Assembly (NCBI RefSeq): GCF_020360975.1
Contig: NW_025408671.1
Coordinates: forward strand, 6,262,001-6,326,000
Direction of reading: 5' to 3'
Origin: Hirsutella rhossiliensis
Taxonomy: Eukaryota; Ascomycota; Sordariomycetes; Hypocreales; Ophiocordycipitaceae
Length of the DNA: 64,000 nucleotides
In this document: piece by piece, positions 36,358 to 48,500 of the stretch
Position numbering within the stretch: position 1 is the stretch's first letter
Layout of the letters: every line of letters begins with the position of its first letter
Notes under the pieces: model-generated
What the model was told of the DNA's origin: nothing
Database searches by the model: none
Seen by the model: the letters and a program-made list of their open reading frames with translations, nothing else
Translations under genes and position numbers: made by a program

Positions 36358-39300
36358 CACTACTGAGTGATGTAGATGCGGCTGAAGGGCTGTCAATGGA
36401 GCATGATGTGGACGCCTGAAGGCCAATTTTAGTGGGAACCTGGAGAGTGATGTTGCACGGGCGAGGAAGCAGACTTATCCAGGACTGCCAAGCAAGAGAT
36501 TCCGAAGGCGTTGCTTCAGCACGACCACTGTTCCATCTTGAAAAACAAGAAACTCTAAATTGCTGACGGGATGGCAGTCTGGAACTCGAAGCTGTGGGGA
36601 AGAGGCCCGGGTAGACTCGACCTCGCGGAACACATTTTCAGAGTCAGCAGAAGTCTCCAAGACATGCCAAACCTTCAAGGGTGTACCGCGCATGCTGTAT
36701 ATGCAGGGTCTGTTTTGACTTGCACGGAAGCGTCCGAGGACGATACAGTACATCTATAGGGTGGATCGGGGTTCAACGAGCGTTCGAGAAGCCAAGGCGA
36801 CATGGCCGGAGGTATCGGGTTAAAGCAGGAAGACAGCAATATGATTGATATTTTCTTTAGATGCGTTTCGTGGATTTGGCCTATATATTAAATGAATTTC
36901 TGTGCGTAGCTCGTGTTGTTCTGTCAGCTTTGGTAACACATAAGTATCTTGCTCAGCTGGATTTGTAACAAGGTTCGCGTACATACCTATTTGCCTTCAA
37001 TGTTGCCATAACTGGACATATATAGAACAAGGGGTCATTGATATGTTTTATGCCTGCGTGTGAGGGCCTAACCCCACAGCGGCTTGGAAACTATCAAGAT
37101 CCCAGCACCCGCATCTATGTCCGGCCCAGAACGTTTTCGGTGGCCTTGGGTGATATTCAACATCGTTGCTTGCTCTTCGCTGGATTGGACCTTAGCTCTC
37201 GTACTTTAATAACGTGATGAATGCCTTGGCGATGACTAGAATCGCTCGCCGACGCATAGCAACGCAATCTAGCCGCTTCTCTTCACAGTTCGCCTGCATG
37301 GGGAGAGACCCCCGGAAGCGATTCCGACACACCAAAAAAAATATTGATTGAATAGTTGGAAGACCGTTTTCCTCAAAAGTTCAATATTGTTATCGAGACT
37401 CGGGCCATCTGTATCCGACAGCCCCAGGCACAGAGTAGCGTTTCCCGCGTGAAGACCTTTGGCTGGTTCAACCCGTGAACTTCAATGTTGCGTATCTAAT
37501 ACTAGATTGTTTTTAATTTGGTAGAATAGAGTAGCGCTTTCGTTCCCAAGAGCCTACTTACGAGGCACACGCTTTCTCTCTCGAGCATTGCTAAAATTGC
37601 AACGTCTCTAGCCACATGTATGACCTGGAAAGGAGAAATGGCGTGTTCATCTGTTGGTATCGCAGGCCGAGATAGCACTGATTGGTCTCATGACAACACG
37701 ATGGAGTGGTGAGAGGGACTTGTATAATGGTGTCACCGAACTCAAAGTGAATGGAACGTCTAGCTCTCCGGATAGAGCAGTCAATATGACAGAATTCACT
37801 AGCATACTAGGCCTCGGAATGTGCAATGCGATTTCTGATGAGATGCATCTCGGAAAGTTGCGAATGGGGGCTCCAATGTCAACGGCGAGGATATGGCCAT
37901 CACGCGTAAGGAACACGTCCTGAACGGTAGTTGACAGGTGCTTGCGCCAAACATCAAAGTTGTAGATCCATCTCCATTTCGAATAGAAAGGCAATCGAGC
38001 GTGATATAGTACCTGGATTGATCTGTCAGACACGCCTCTTCATATCTCCCATGTAGCAAGTGAGAAAACTCTTGGCTTGTTCCATTACGCAACTCACCGA
38101 TCAGTCTTATCAGATTTCGGCAAAGACACCATGAGTCGCATTTGCTACTGTCAATCTCACCGAAGGTGATTGATCTGGACTTGTATCTGGCGCTGCCGAT
38201 TAAACAGGAGAAACTCTACCGTTAGTGACGCCTTGCACGACCATGTTGTCTTGTATCAAGAATTCCGCAGCTATGCTGATAAATGTACTGGTCGATCAAC
38301 GTACATAATTCGTCTCCCTGCATTGGAGCCTAGTGGACAACGCGACCGCCCGACTCTATACGACCTCAAAGAAGTAGTTGGCTCTACAGTAAACTTTGAC
38401 GGGGCCTTTATATCAGACCCCCTGTGTAGGTGTATTTCGCCAGTCATGTCAGTTCTCAATCTTAATAGAAACAATGTACAGACGCTGCTCAGACATTGGT
38501 TGTCGTCATCTAGCTCTACGCCCGACCGCCTTGGATATATGTGAGGGGGAAGACTGTTGTGGGCGTGAGAAAAGAAACAGAATGGGCCAGGCCCTACTAC
38601 TCTGACGCATCTAAGTTTATCGTCAGTCTTTGGCAGAAAAAAGGATTATAGATAACTTTCATTGCAAGTCAGGGCAAATCGTGTCGCTGCACGCTTCGCG
38701 AGCCCGATCTGCGTCTAGTCTGCAGCTTTCCACAGAGGCAAGCCCAACCCTCATTCATTAGCGTAGAAGCTATATGGCCCGCATCGAGCCCTTGCCTGCC
38801 ATGCTCGAGAATTCGGGCGGCGTCCTTTGTGCGTGCATACGTATACAGAGTATAGAGCCCAAACCAGACAATTCATCGAGCTCGCCTCTCATCCCTTGTT
38901 GTTGATGGGGTGTCATCGATACATGCTTGGATACGAGCTCTTGTGATACCGAAGATTGCGTTATAAGAAGGACAGATTTTTGACTGTGGCTAGATCTGAT
39001 CCCGACGGTGTAGGACCCTGATCTCAAATTTTTGACAAGCACGAACACCTACAACGTAGAAGCACCAGACAATAAGGAGCCGATGGTTCACAACGTCCAA
39101 ACGACAGGCCCAGACTGACATTTGTTGGTTTACTCTGCGTTCGAAGTTGGCCACATGGCTAGTAAATTGGAAGGACTTGGAAAGCCGCCTCGTATCATGT
39201 GGCCGTGGTTTTATGTACTCAGTCAATGACTTGTCTCACCGTCCAGCTGCAGCAGTCGTGGAGTGTTCTTGATAATATTTTGCCCCTAAAGGATTGTCAT

Positions 39301-39887
39301 ACTTCTTCTACGTGTAAGTAGATTCCTTCCTTGTGTCAAGCGTGAACCGGAAAAAAAACGAGCGGCTATGAATGGCACGCTTTCGATCTCCATGCCAAGC
39401 GCGGCCTTGGTTATTGTTGACGTCGTGCGGATTGGTGGTGGCAGGTTTCCCATCTGAGATAAATGCACGCAAGTTCCACGCCTGACGAAAGTATAGATGG
39501 CGCTTTCACTTGGCCGGTTGTCCATCATCAAGCTGTGGTAAACCGGCAGTCCACGCGGTGCTGAAGCAATAACTTAAGGTTTACCCAGACAGGGTCCGCA
39601 AGAAGATCAGCAGATTGTGCCTGTGCCCGCTGTGGAGAACGTGGAGTGTCGAAGACTGACGGCAAGACGGGCTTTCTGCCGTGAGGGAGGGGCTTTTGCA
39701 ACCAGGACAAGTTCACGCGTAACATGACAAGGCAGATGGTGAGAGGCGCGCGTCGCCGCGCAGGTTGATCTGGGGCGTCATGCTGCCAGAAGTCATCGCC
39801 AGATGCTCAGAAGTCAGTCTATTGATACATGACAAATACATGCTGTGGTTTCCTGGACCATGACATCTATAAGCTTCCCTCCACCTT
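36358..39887. other. 3.5-kb region with no recognised gene
   Basis: Open frames up to 128 codons (for example 37647-38033 minus) occur but show no family motif, signal peptide or plausible splice partners. Composition is normal, not RIP-like. It may hold a decayed or lineage-specific gene that I cannot recognise. Confidence 0.4.
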
Positions 39888-41216
39888 CTAGACCTTGGCC
39901 ACGGGAGGTCTCTGTTCGGGGACCTGGGTAAGTAGCTTTCCTCGGGTGACTGCACTTTTGACATTGTCGATTACGAGAACCTCCATCCTTCTCTGCAACG
40001 TCGGGAGCCTGTCAGCAGGGGTCCTTGCGCACCTGGACCTTGGCTTGTGGAGACAGGGGCTACGAACCTGGGTATCGACGGTCGCGGTGCCTATATGTGG
40101 CAGAAGCATGGTTCCGGGATGCTTGAGCAGGCCGGGGTGAATCTCCGGCTCCTTTTCGTAAACATCGAGGCCGACGCTTCGCACCTTGCCGGATTCGAGG
40201 GCACTGACCAGGGCGGCCTCGTCTATGATGGGGCCTCGAGCCGTGTTGACAATGACAACGCCGTCCTTCATGGCGTCGAGTTCCTTTGCGCCAATCAGAC
40301 CCCTGGTGGCCGGCCCCAGCGGCAGATGCACCGATATAACATGGCTCGTTCGCAGCAGCTCCTCGAAGCTGACATATCTCGGAGCACCCTGCTCTGCAAA
40401 CAGCTCGTCCAGCCCGGCCACTCGACTTCTATTGTGGTACTGGAGCCGGAATCCAAACGCAGCTGCTCGTTTAGCCGTCGCGGTGCCAATGCCGCCCATG
40501 CCCAGGATGCCCAGCGTCAGGCCGTCGGGGTCGCGGCCAAGAGCGCTGTCGCCTCGCCACTTGCCCTCACGGACGGCGAGCTGAGGAACCCACGCGCGAC
40601 GCAGGGCGCCCAGCATGAGGAAGATGGCCGTGTTGGCAGTGGCGGCGTCTACTGCGCCCGGCGTGTTGGACACGGAAATGCCTCGTCCCCAATCAGTGGC
40701 CGGCCCCCCTGACGGTACGTGGCGGACTTACCCCTTTCTGTGCACGCGTTGACATCAATCTGGTCATAGCCGGCGCCATTGTGCGACAGAAACTTGACGG
40801 AGGCCGGGAGGTGCGAGATGAGCTCTGCATCGAATCGTCCGGTAATCTACATGGACGAGAGCTGTTAGCCACGGGTCCAGCGCTGGCGACGCAAACGGGG
40901 TCCTTACAGCGACGGAGTCGTAGGTGCGTGATATGGCGACGACATGGCTGTACGTGCCGGCATCACATTCGCGAATGAAGCCCTGACGAGTTCCTGACGT
41001 GACTTGCTATAAAGAGCAACGACGCAGACGTTAGCATCTCATGCTTCGCGGGATGCATGGCAGTCTTGTTGTTCTAGCCATGAATGGTGTCTCCCCCGCC
41101 AGACGTACCTCTATGCTGGCGACCTCGGAGAGTTTCTCAAGCTCTGGCTTTGCGTGATGGACCGTGCCAAGCATCAAGACGCCGGGTCGGGGCGAGGCGG
41201 AGTTTGGGACCGTCAT
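39888..41216 (-). CDS. D-isomer-specific 2-hydroxyacid dehydrogenase (glyoxylate/hydroxypyruvate reductase type)
   Basis: Five minus-strand exons (41216-41109, 41006-40908, 40846-40732, 40681-40068, 39992-39888) give 346 residues in phase. The catalytic domain contains HNGAGYDQID, then a Rossmann GMGGIG at about 168-173. Catalytic residues of the family are all present: Arg in NTARG (about 256), Glu in the YEKEPEIHP region (about 283-286) and His in LLPHIGTAT (about 303). The family reduces 2-keto acids such as glyoxylate or hydroxypyruvate with NAD(P)H; the exact substrate is not evident. The C-terminal exon (RRMEVLV…GKLLTQVPEQ) also matches fungal GOR1-like enzymes. It is divergent from the Zn2Cys6 regulator across 337 bp. 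Confidence 0.87.
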
Positions 41217-41553
41217 GGTGCGGATTGGGGGGGCTATTTCGGAGAGCTCCAGTTACACGGCAGGGGGAGCAGGCAGGACCAGAGCGTTTTCCGGCCACGT
41301 CCTGGAAGAAACCTTGGAAGAAAGTTTGGAGCTGGCGAGACGAGGCAAAGGGCAAAAGGGCGGCTGGTCGCGGCGCCAGGGCCGGTGATGCCGGGGACAA
41401 TAGCCGGCTCTACTAGACTCGGCAATTGGCGGGTCCGTCCCGCTCGGCGGCCCCTCCTCTGGCGAGCGCTAAATATCAGACATTACCCAGGCGCAGCCGT
41501 CGACGGCATTTGATGCCCATTCCCGCACACGCATCCTTGCTTGCTGGGCGACA
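41217..41553. promoter_or_regulatory. Shared divergent promoter, dehydrogenase / Zn2Cys6 regulator
   Basis: Only 337 bp separate the two start codons, so both promoters must overlap here. A CGG-N5-CCG inverted triplet at 41383-41393 is the type of site bound by Zn2Cys6 dimers. Use by the adjacent regulator is a guess, and the region is GC-rich so chance occurrence is likely. Confidence 0.4.
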
Positions 41554-44100
41554 ATGGAAACCGCGCCGACACAGACGCCGAGCGGTGGCTTCGCGCGCGC
41601 CAAGGGCAGGCGTGTGTCGCGCGCATGCCTGTCCTGCCGGGTGCGCAAGACCAGATGCGACCTGTGAGTGCAGAAATCTCCTCGTCCAGCGACCAGCAAC
41701 GCCGCTGATGCCTGCATCCCACAGCGACTCGGACGGCGTGTCTGGCAATCCCCCCTGCCGCCGCTGCGTCGAGCACCAGATCGAGTGCGTCCTGGCCAAG
41801 TCGAGGCGTGGCGGCCGCCGCGTCAAGGGCGTCAAGGGCGCGCTGCCGCCTTCGAGCACCAGCAGCCAGCGCGCCATCTCCTCCCACGGCCCGGGCGACG
41901 ACGCCATCGCCGACTACCGCGCTCAGCAGGCGGACCCCGACGTGCGGCAGGGCTGGCCCTCGCCTCAGTCGGCGCAGAACTGGCGCGGCGAGAGCTCGGT
42001 CGAATCGTCGCAGGATACCGCAGAGGAGTCGAGACGCGACTCGGACGGTCTCGAGGGCCACATTGCCTCTACAGACCTCCTCAACCCCTCGGACGCGCTG
42101 GATCTGCTCGCACAGGTGGCCGATCTCGATCCTGGCGGGCGCCGCAGCTCGTCAGGGCGAGACGCCGCCAAGAGCCGCAATGCCCCGGGCTCCGGCGACG
42201 GCGCCGCCCCCTCCACCGCGTGCTTTCCGCCCGTCGCCAACGGGATACTGACCTGGCCCGAGGCATCCTATCTCGTCAGACGGTGCGTCTTCCCCCAGAC
42301 CCCACCCCTTGTGCAGCCGTCAGGTATTGACCCGTCCCCTGGCAGCTACCACGACAAGTACCATCCCTTCTTCCCCATAGCCTACAGCAGCATCTTCGAC
42401 GGCCGGCCCGTCTCGGAGTGGGCGGACAAGGAGCCGCATCTGTTGACGGCCATCCTGACGGTCGCTTCCAAGGACGACCCGTCTTGGTCGCGCGTCTACG
42501 AGGCCTGCTCGCAGTACATGGAGAGCCTCGTGTCTAAGCTGATTTACGCGGGATCAACCAACATCGGCTCTGTCGAGGCCCTGCTCATTCTCGCCGAATG
42601 GGCTCCTCAGCGCCCGCAGGACAATTCGACCATTGGGTGCGGCCAAGAAGACCACGGGGCGTGGATGCTCGTGGGCATTGCCATCCGGCTGGGATACCTC
42701 CAGCGACTCGAGCAGACGGGACTGGTGTCGGAGAATGGAGCTCAGTCGGCCGATGCGAGCAGGAAGCGGATTGCGTGGGCGGGTAGGTCCTCTCTCTTGA
42801 CGCCGTCGGTCTTGTCAGCCGTTGACCGCCAGCGCAGCCTGTTACATGAGCGACCGCCAGGTCTCGATCCGTCTCGGCAAGGGATTCTGGTCGCGCGGGC
42901 CGATCCCTTCCATCAGCTGGCGAGCCGCTGACTTTCCGTCCCTGCAGAACCAGGCGCTCGGGCCCGACAGCCTGGCACTGCTGTTCCAGGCCCAGCTGGA
43001 GCTGATTCAACTCTTTAGCAATGCCCACGACATTCTCTACTCGTCTTCGACGCACAGAAAGCAGCTGTACACCGGGGGAGAGTACATTCGATATATAGTA
43101 AGCGAGCCGCAACCTTTACCGGTCCCAGCACTGACGCGAGTTAGGATGACTTTGCCTCTGTCTTGCGAAAGTGGAAGCTATCGTGGGCTAATTGCACATG
43201 TTGGTCCCCCGTCCGTGCTGCCGCGTACTAGAGCTGACGACTTGAGCAAGTTACACCTCCGGTCAAGGCGTCGCTGGTGCTGTCGTTTGAGTTTCTGCGG
43301 CTCTACATCAATGCGTTTGCCTTCCAGGCCACTCTCAACCGCGCCGTCGCCAGAGCAGGCCAGCGAACGTCGGTCAAGGCCCAGGCCATCGGCTCCCTGT
43401 TTTCGGATGTCGCCGGCAACCCCGACGCGCGATTCATCTACGAGTCTATCGACGCGGCCAACTCGCTCCTCAGCATCCTCAACACCTTCATCGACCCCGT
43501 CGCCGGGCTCAAGTGCATGCCGCTAAAGTACTGCCTCTACGTCATTTACGCCGCCGTGTTCCTGTTCAAGGTGAGTCTGCCGCCAAATCACTGTGTGAAC
43601 ACGAGATGGGTTGCTGACCATTCCAGGCGAGACTGGCCGGGGCCATCAGCGGCGAGGGGGACGGAGGCGTGCGGCGGGCCATCCAAGGGACCATTACACA
43701 GCTGCAAAAGACATCCAACAACCCGCACAGCCTGGGCCGGCGCTACGCCACGTCGCTCCGCCTGTTGTGGCGAAAGTCTCCGAGCAAGCACTCGGCCAAG
43801 GCCAGCTCCCGAACCGAGTCGGCGCGAGAGCCACCCACGCCGGCGCAAGGGGCCCCGAGCCGGCCGGAGGCGATGCCTGCTGGCGAGAAGGCGATGGAGA
43901 TGGATCCGCTGAATGGTTTCTCGTGGAGAGACCTGGATTCTCTGGGCCAGTACATTGTCAACAGCTCGGCGCTGAGCACGACCGACGGCATGTTGACGAG
44001 CCACGAGTTTGACTGGGAGCACAGCTCGGCCGGGTTGGACGACTTGGCCATGAGACCGCAGCTGGACGCAATGTGGTCGGGGCACGACATCATCTTTTAG
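41554..44100 (+). CDS. Zn2Cys6 transcription factor with fungal-specific middle homology region
   Basis: Seven exons (41554-41663, 41725-42282, 42346-42782, 42838-43097, 43145-43199, 43251-43570, 43627-44100) give 737 residues in phase. The zinc cluster spans residues 25-58 with spacing CX2CX6CX12CX2CX6C (ACLSCRVRKTRC … PPCRRCVEHQIEC) and is split by the first intron. A basic, Ser/Gly-rich linker follows. The middle homology region starts near GILTWPEASYLVRRYHDKYHPFFP and includes HLLTAILTVASKD and AWAACYMSDRQ, typical of fungal regulators. The tail is acidic/Ser-rich and may activate transcription. Some ARO80-like regulators of amino-acid breakdown share this middle region, from memory, so that assignment is weak. 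It probably controls neighbouring genes, including the divergent dehydrogenase (inference). Confidence 0.87.
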
Positions 44101-45569
44101 CGTAAGATTGTCGATAGTACGGAGCCATGGCATCGGGGTCAATAACCTTTGGACAAACAACACATTGAGTGTGTCTTTGTTCGGGTATGGTTGGCCCGGT
44201 CCTGTTGAAAACGATGACCAGAGCCGGTAAGCGCTTGACTGGCTGCTGCTGGTCTTTTGCCGTAAGAGTCTGGGAGTGCCTGTTCAAGTGGTCGGAGACT
44301 TGGGGTTAATTTTGGGGTTGCCCCTCCACTCTTTGCGGTGACGACGGTGAGAGCCGTAGTTATGCCCCTCTCAGCGTTATAGTCAAGTATTTAGTCATTG
44401 GGAAATTTCACATTCCTTCCGTCTATATAGCAACAAGGGCCTAACGGGGTCATGTAAAGGAAGGCTTTGTGATTCGGAGCTGACTGGACTGACGTTCGCG
44501 GCCAGATCACGAAGCGGGCGCGTCTAAACACGACTCGTAGCCTCTCCTGACCGCAACGTTTATGTTGTGAAATCCCACTACGCCATGCAGCTAGCAAAAG
44601 TGGAATGCTCCCGCCATTATATCACCAGTGCAGTTTGTGGATGATTATACCGGCAACGGCCCTTATAGTAACAGGCCTTGGCTATCAAGCGCAAGGCTCT
44701 GTCTAACAGGTGTACGAACAGTGGGGAGGTGCGGCGCAAAGGGAAGCTGACTGGCTACCAATCAAGCTCCTTGAAGTCCAGCACGATAGAATAATACCCT
44801 ATGCCGGATTGACAACTGAAATTTAAGCGCCGCAGGCCAAGGCTGAGCGTATGTTATTCCCAAGCAGTGGCTTGAGAGCACAGCGGAAGGTATAGGGGTC
44901 TCGGAGAGGTGAATTTAGTTATGCATATCTTGGCCTATCTATCGGGACGAGTGAGGGGCTTATATAGATAGAGATACCGCAAACAACTACTAGCCAAAAG
45001 AGGGTAATAACACGTTCCTGTACACGAGTCACGACCTCCGCATGTCATTCTGCTGGGGGTGTCATCTTGGCCCGGCAGACCCCTTTGCGGGCTCTTGGGC
45101 CCTCTGGGCTCTGCTCGCCTCCACAGTAAGTTATACTATCTTACTGGGAAGCGAGGGTTTGCCCTTGCGAACGTGGATTTTTTGACTATAAGTATCCGTA
45201 CTCTCTACCTAGCCAACGTCGCTGACCTTCCCCCTTTTAGGCCGGGGCGCCACACCTTAGCCTGCGCCTATTAGCCAGCTTGATAGCCAAGGTCTACTAA
45301 TACCCAAGCAACGCTCAGAATCAATGCATTAACGAGGAATACGAGGAATGAAGGGAAATACGCAAGGTTGAAGGATTATACCACTTATGATGTTGAGTGG
45401 AGGCGACGAGATTTCAAGGCCCCAGATTAACAAGATGTAATTATAAAGGCAGCAAGATCGGCGACAGATTTTTGGGTCGTTGGGGAAATATCTTTAATGA
45501 GCAATTGCTTCCAGAATTGACAGAGGTAGAAAGCATTTGATTGTTTCAATCGAACTATTAGTGTGGACA
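44101..45569. other. Intergenic region containing an LTR fragment
   Basis: No coding region is supported. The only recognisable content is the LTR relic at 44860-45110. Confidence 0.5.
44860..45110 (-). repeat. Partial copia LTR relic (family of 23455-23879)
   Basis: It aligns by eye with 23460-23710 in the same orientation, including shared runs such as atttagt-at-atatctt and gaggggcttatatag, followed by agccaaaagagggtaat. Here the C and G bases lost in the RIP copy are still present. The left end near 44860 and the right end near 45110 are approximate. Confidence 0.65.
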
Positions 45570-48500
45570 ATGTTTGCTCAAGAGTCCTACCTCTCCGATG
45601 CCCGATACGGGTACGACTTTGTCGTCTCGACGGCGCAGGAGAGCATCAACGCGAGCCTCAAGCAGTTTCTCAACCAAGGGAATCATAAGCCCCTCAGCCT
45701 GTGCTTTCTGGCGGACGAGGCGGGCCGACCCAGCGTGCAAAAGTCTCTTGACGAGGTTCTCAGGCTCACGCAGGGCGTAAACCCTTTCGACATTCCGGCT
45801 GGGACCCCGTCCGACGACTCACGGGTCAAGGCCCTCAGCGAGGCGCGCTTCCAAGTCGGACTCCAGATCCAGCTCGGTCTACCGTCGCAGGTTGATATCA
45901 AGAGTCTGCCCCCGGTCGTTGGGCTGCAAACGGGGGCTCGCCGGGTCCAGTTTAACTTGTTGTGCTCGCAGCTCACAGTCATCCAGAACACCTCGCCGGC
46001 TGGTTCTGCGTCGACGGGCTGCTGGGACGTTTGGAGCCAGCCGAAAACCGAGGCATGGTACTTTACAACAATGGTGGACCTGGTGATGGCCGACCTGGAC
46101 AAGGAACTCGACACGCCCTACTTCAACAACCACCCGGCCATCAAGGCCCAGTTGAAGCGGCAGCTGCAGAACATGGGCCAATCAGCCTTTAGCCTGCGGC
46201 AGCTGTTCTTCGATCTGGACAATGCGGCGCTGCAAGCCACGCCCGACATCAAGGGGCTGCCCCGAGGTTCTAAGGCGGCCAGCGTACTGCGGGACACCTT
46301 TGTCTCTGTCTACAGCGCGGCGGCCAGAGAAAAAGGACTGCCGCTGCTGGGCGTCACAGTCGTCCCCGATGGCGCGGATCCTTCGCCGTTGCAGCTGACG
46401 GCTTCCGAGCACCAAGTGTCTCTCTTCAAGGGCATCGACGGCCTCGAAGTCAGGAATCCGACCCGGCAACAGCAAGACGCCGCCACTCTGGACTACCTGT
46501 GCGCCACCAGCCATAACAAACTGCCGCCTGCTACTGCCTTTACCTGGAACTGGGTACCTCTCGAGGACCTCGCGTCGCAGAGCGGTACCATTGCCATCAA
46601 CCGCAACGCCATTGCCCGCTTCTTGATACCGTCTCTCGTGACCGCGGCCAAGATGTCCTGCTTCAAATTCAAGTGTTATGTCACAGCCCATGTTGAAATC
46701 ATTGAGTATGACCTGACATACAAGGGCCTCCAGAATCCAGATAATGTCACTGTGACGTCCAAGGGCCCGGACGTGATCCACATCGACTATAAGAGTGAAG
46801 ACGAAACCCACGATTGGTGCTTCCTCAACTACGGCAGCCTACGAGTCAAGTCAACTTACGCGTGCGATGTCACCTTTTCGGGCACGACAATCACGCTTAA
46901 GCAGCATGTTGCTTTCCACGCCTATGCCCAAGTTGAATTCTTAAGCATAGACGGCAGCAACCTCGTCGACAAAACCGTCACCACCGAGTACGCCATCTCA
47001 GTTGACCAGGCAGGAGGCCTGCGGATGAAACACTTGGACACGAAAGTCAAGGATAACTCCAAGAGTATCGACGACAACTTTTGGCTGCGACAAGTGCGCT
47101 TGACGGCACTCCTTGAGCACTTGAAGTTCAAGGGTATCCACGTGGTCGATAATGCTGTAAATGAGGCAACCCTCAACAGCATCCCCAAATTCATATTTCC
47201 TGGCTCCAGGGTTTTTGCGTATAAGTCGGCCGAGTTTTCCAAGAACCAGGATCTTGTATGTGCCATCACCTATGTGGATCCCCGGGGAATGACGGCCGGG
47301 AACCAGGCCCCGTTGCCGGAGCAGTCGGCAGGGACCACGGAGACGGCGTCGACGGATCTTGCCCTCCCTACCACTGGCTCGTGCCTTGGCCTGATGCACC
47401 AGTCGGAGCTGATGCAAAACTACCTGGCCGGCGAAGTCGTGTCCCCCACAGGCAAGTTTGCGGCGCTGCAGACGGCCGATGGGCTCGGCATGCTCTTTGC
47501 CCTATCCACATCGGGAGCCCTTGAAGTCATGACAGAAGTGAGCGGGAGGCAGCGCACCGGCTGGCAGGTCAGTGATTTGTCGAAGGCCCTAGTCGCGGAG
47601 CAACTGCCGGGTCGCAAGGCTACCGTGTCTACCTTTGATGTCAGGCAGAGCGCCATCAACGGCACCATCAGCCTCGCAATGGCCGTCTCGGTCGAGGGCA
47701 GCGACAGGCTCTTCATCTCGCTCAACAACGATGGTCGAGACACGTCGTGGATGTCGTGCCCGGAATGGGTCCATGTCCCCTTTGACGCTGCTGGCCCCCC
47801 GCCGGCGGCCGTTGGCGTTGCTGGCGCCCTGTTCGCTGAGACGTCGGACCGCAAGGAGCTGCTTATAGTCGACATTGACCGCGCAGGGAGCGAAGCGACT
47901 ACCAAGCACATCGTCCGCTACCGCATCGACCTGGCCAAGGCGAGCGGACATTTCTGGGTCAAGCAGGACGTGCCCGTCGACATCGAGCACGGCACCTACC
48001 AGAGCTGCATCGGCCGTAGCGCCCAGACCCGCGTCGACGGCGTCTACACGGCGGGCAGTACGGCCGGGGCGGCTCAGCTCGTCTACGTGCCCATAGTCAA
48101 CGTGTTTGGCGATGGACCGCCGCCGCCGGTCCGACTGGCCCTGCCCGAGGACGCTCCGGCGTCTGCCATCGCAGCGGCCCGCCAAGGCGACAAGTCCAGC
48201 CCCCACCTGGCCTCGACGGACTTGTACGCTGTCAGCGGGTCGACGCTGTTCCGCTTCGCCGCCGCCGAGCAGCACGATGGAGCTCGCGGGGCGCCTCTCG
48301 TGAGCGACGGCTGCCTGTCTCTGACGGACACGCTGCATGCCATGACGCACGGCGGCGTCACGACCGTCTGGGGCAAGAATGGCAGCGGCCAGGTCTACTA
48401 TCTCTCGTGTACCGCCGGGCAGGAAGCCGTGCCCGGCGCCTGGAGCCATCCCGTGCCCATCCTGACGGACATGGAGCGCATCTCGGCCTACGTCAACTGC

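Noticed and set aside
37647..38092. Possible gene remnant (128- and 97-codon minus-strand frames)
   Set aside because: The frames overlap each other, have no recognisable motif and no splice partners. A HET-type or other domain could not be supported.
41483..42061. Long minus-strand frames opposite the regulator (also 41469-41907)
   Set aside because: GC-rich antisense shadows of the regulator's linker, with no motifs.
41426..42931. 501-codon plus-strand frame as an unspliced gene
   Set aside because: It overlaps the zinc-cluster regulator and includes two introns read through. The spliced model restores the zinc cluster and a continuous middle homology region.
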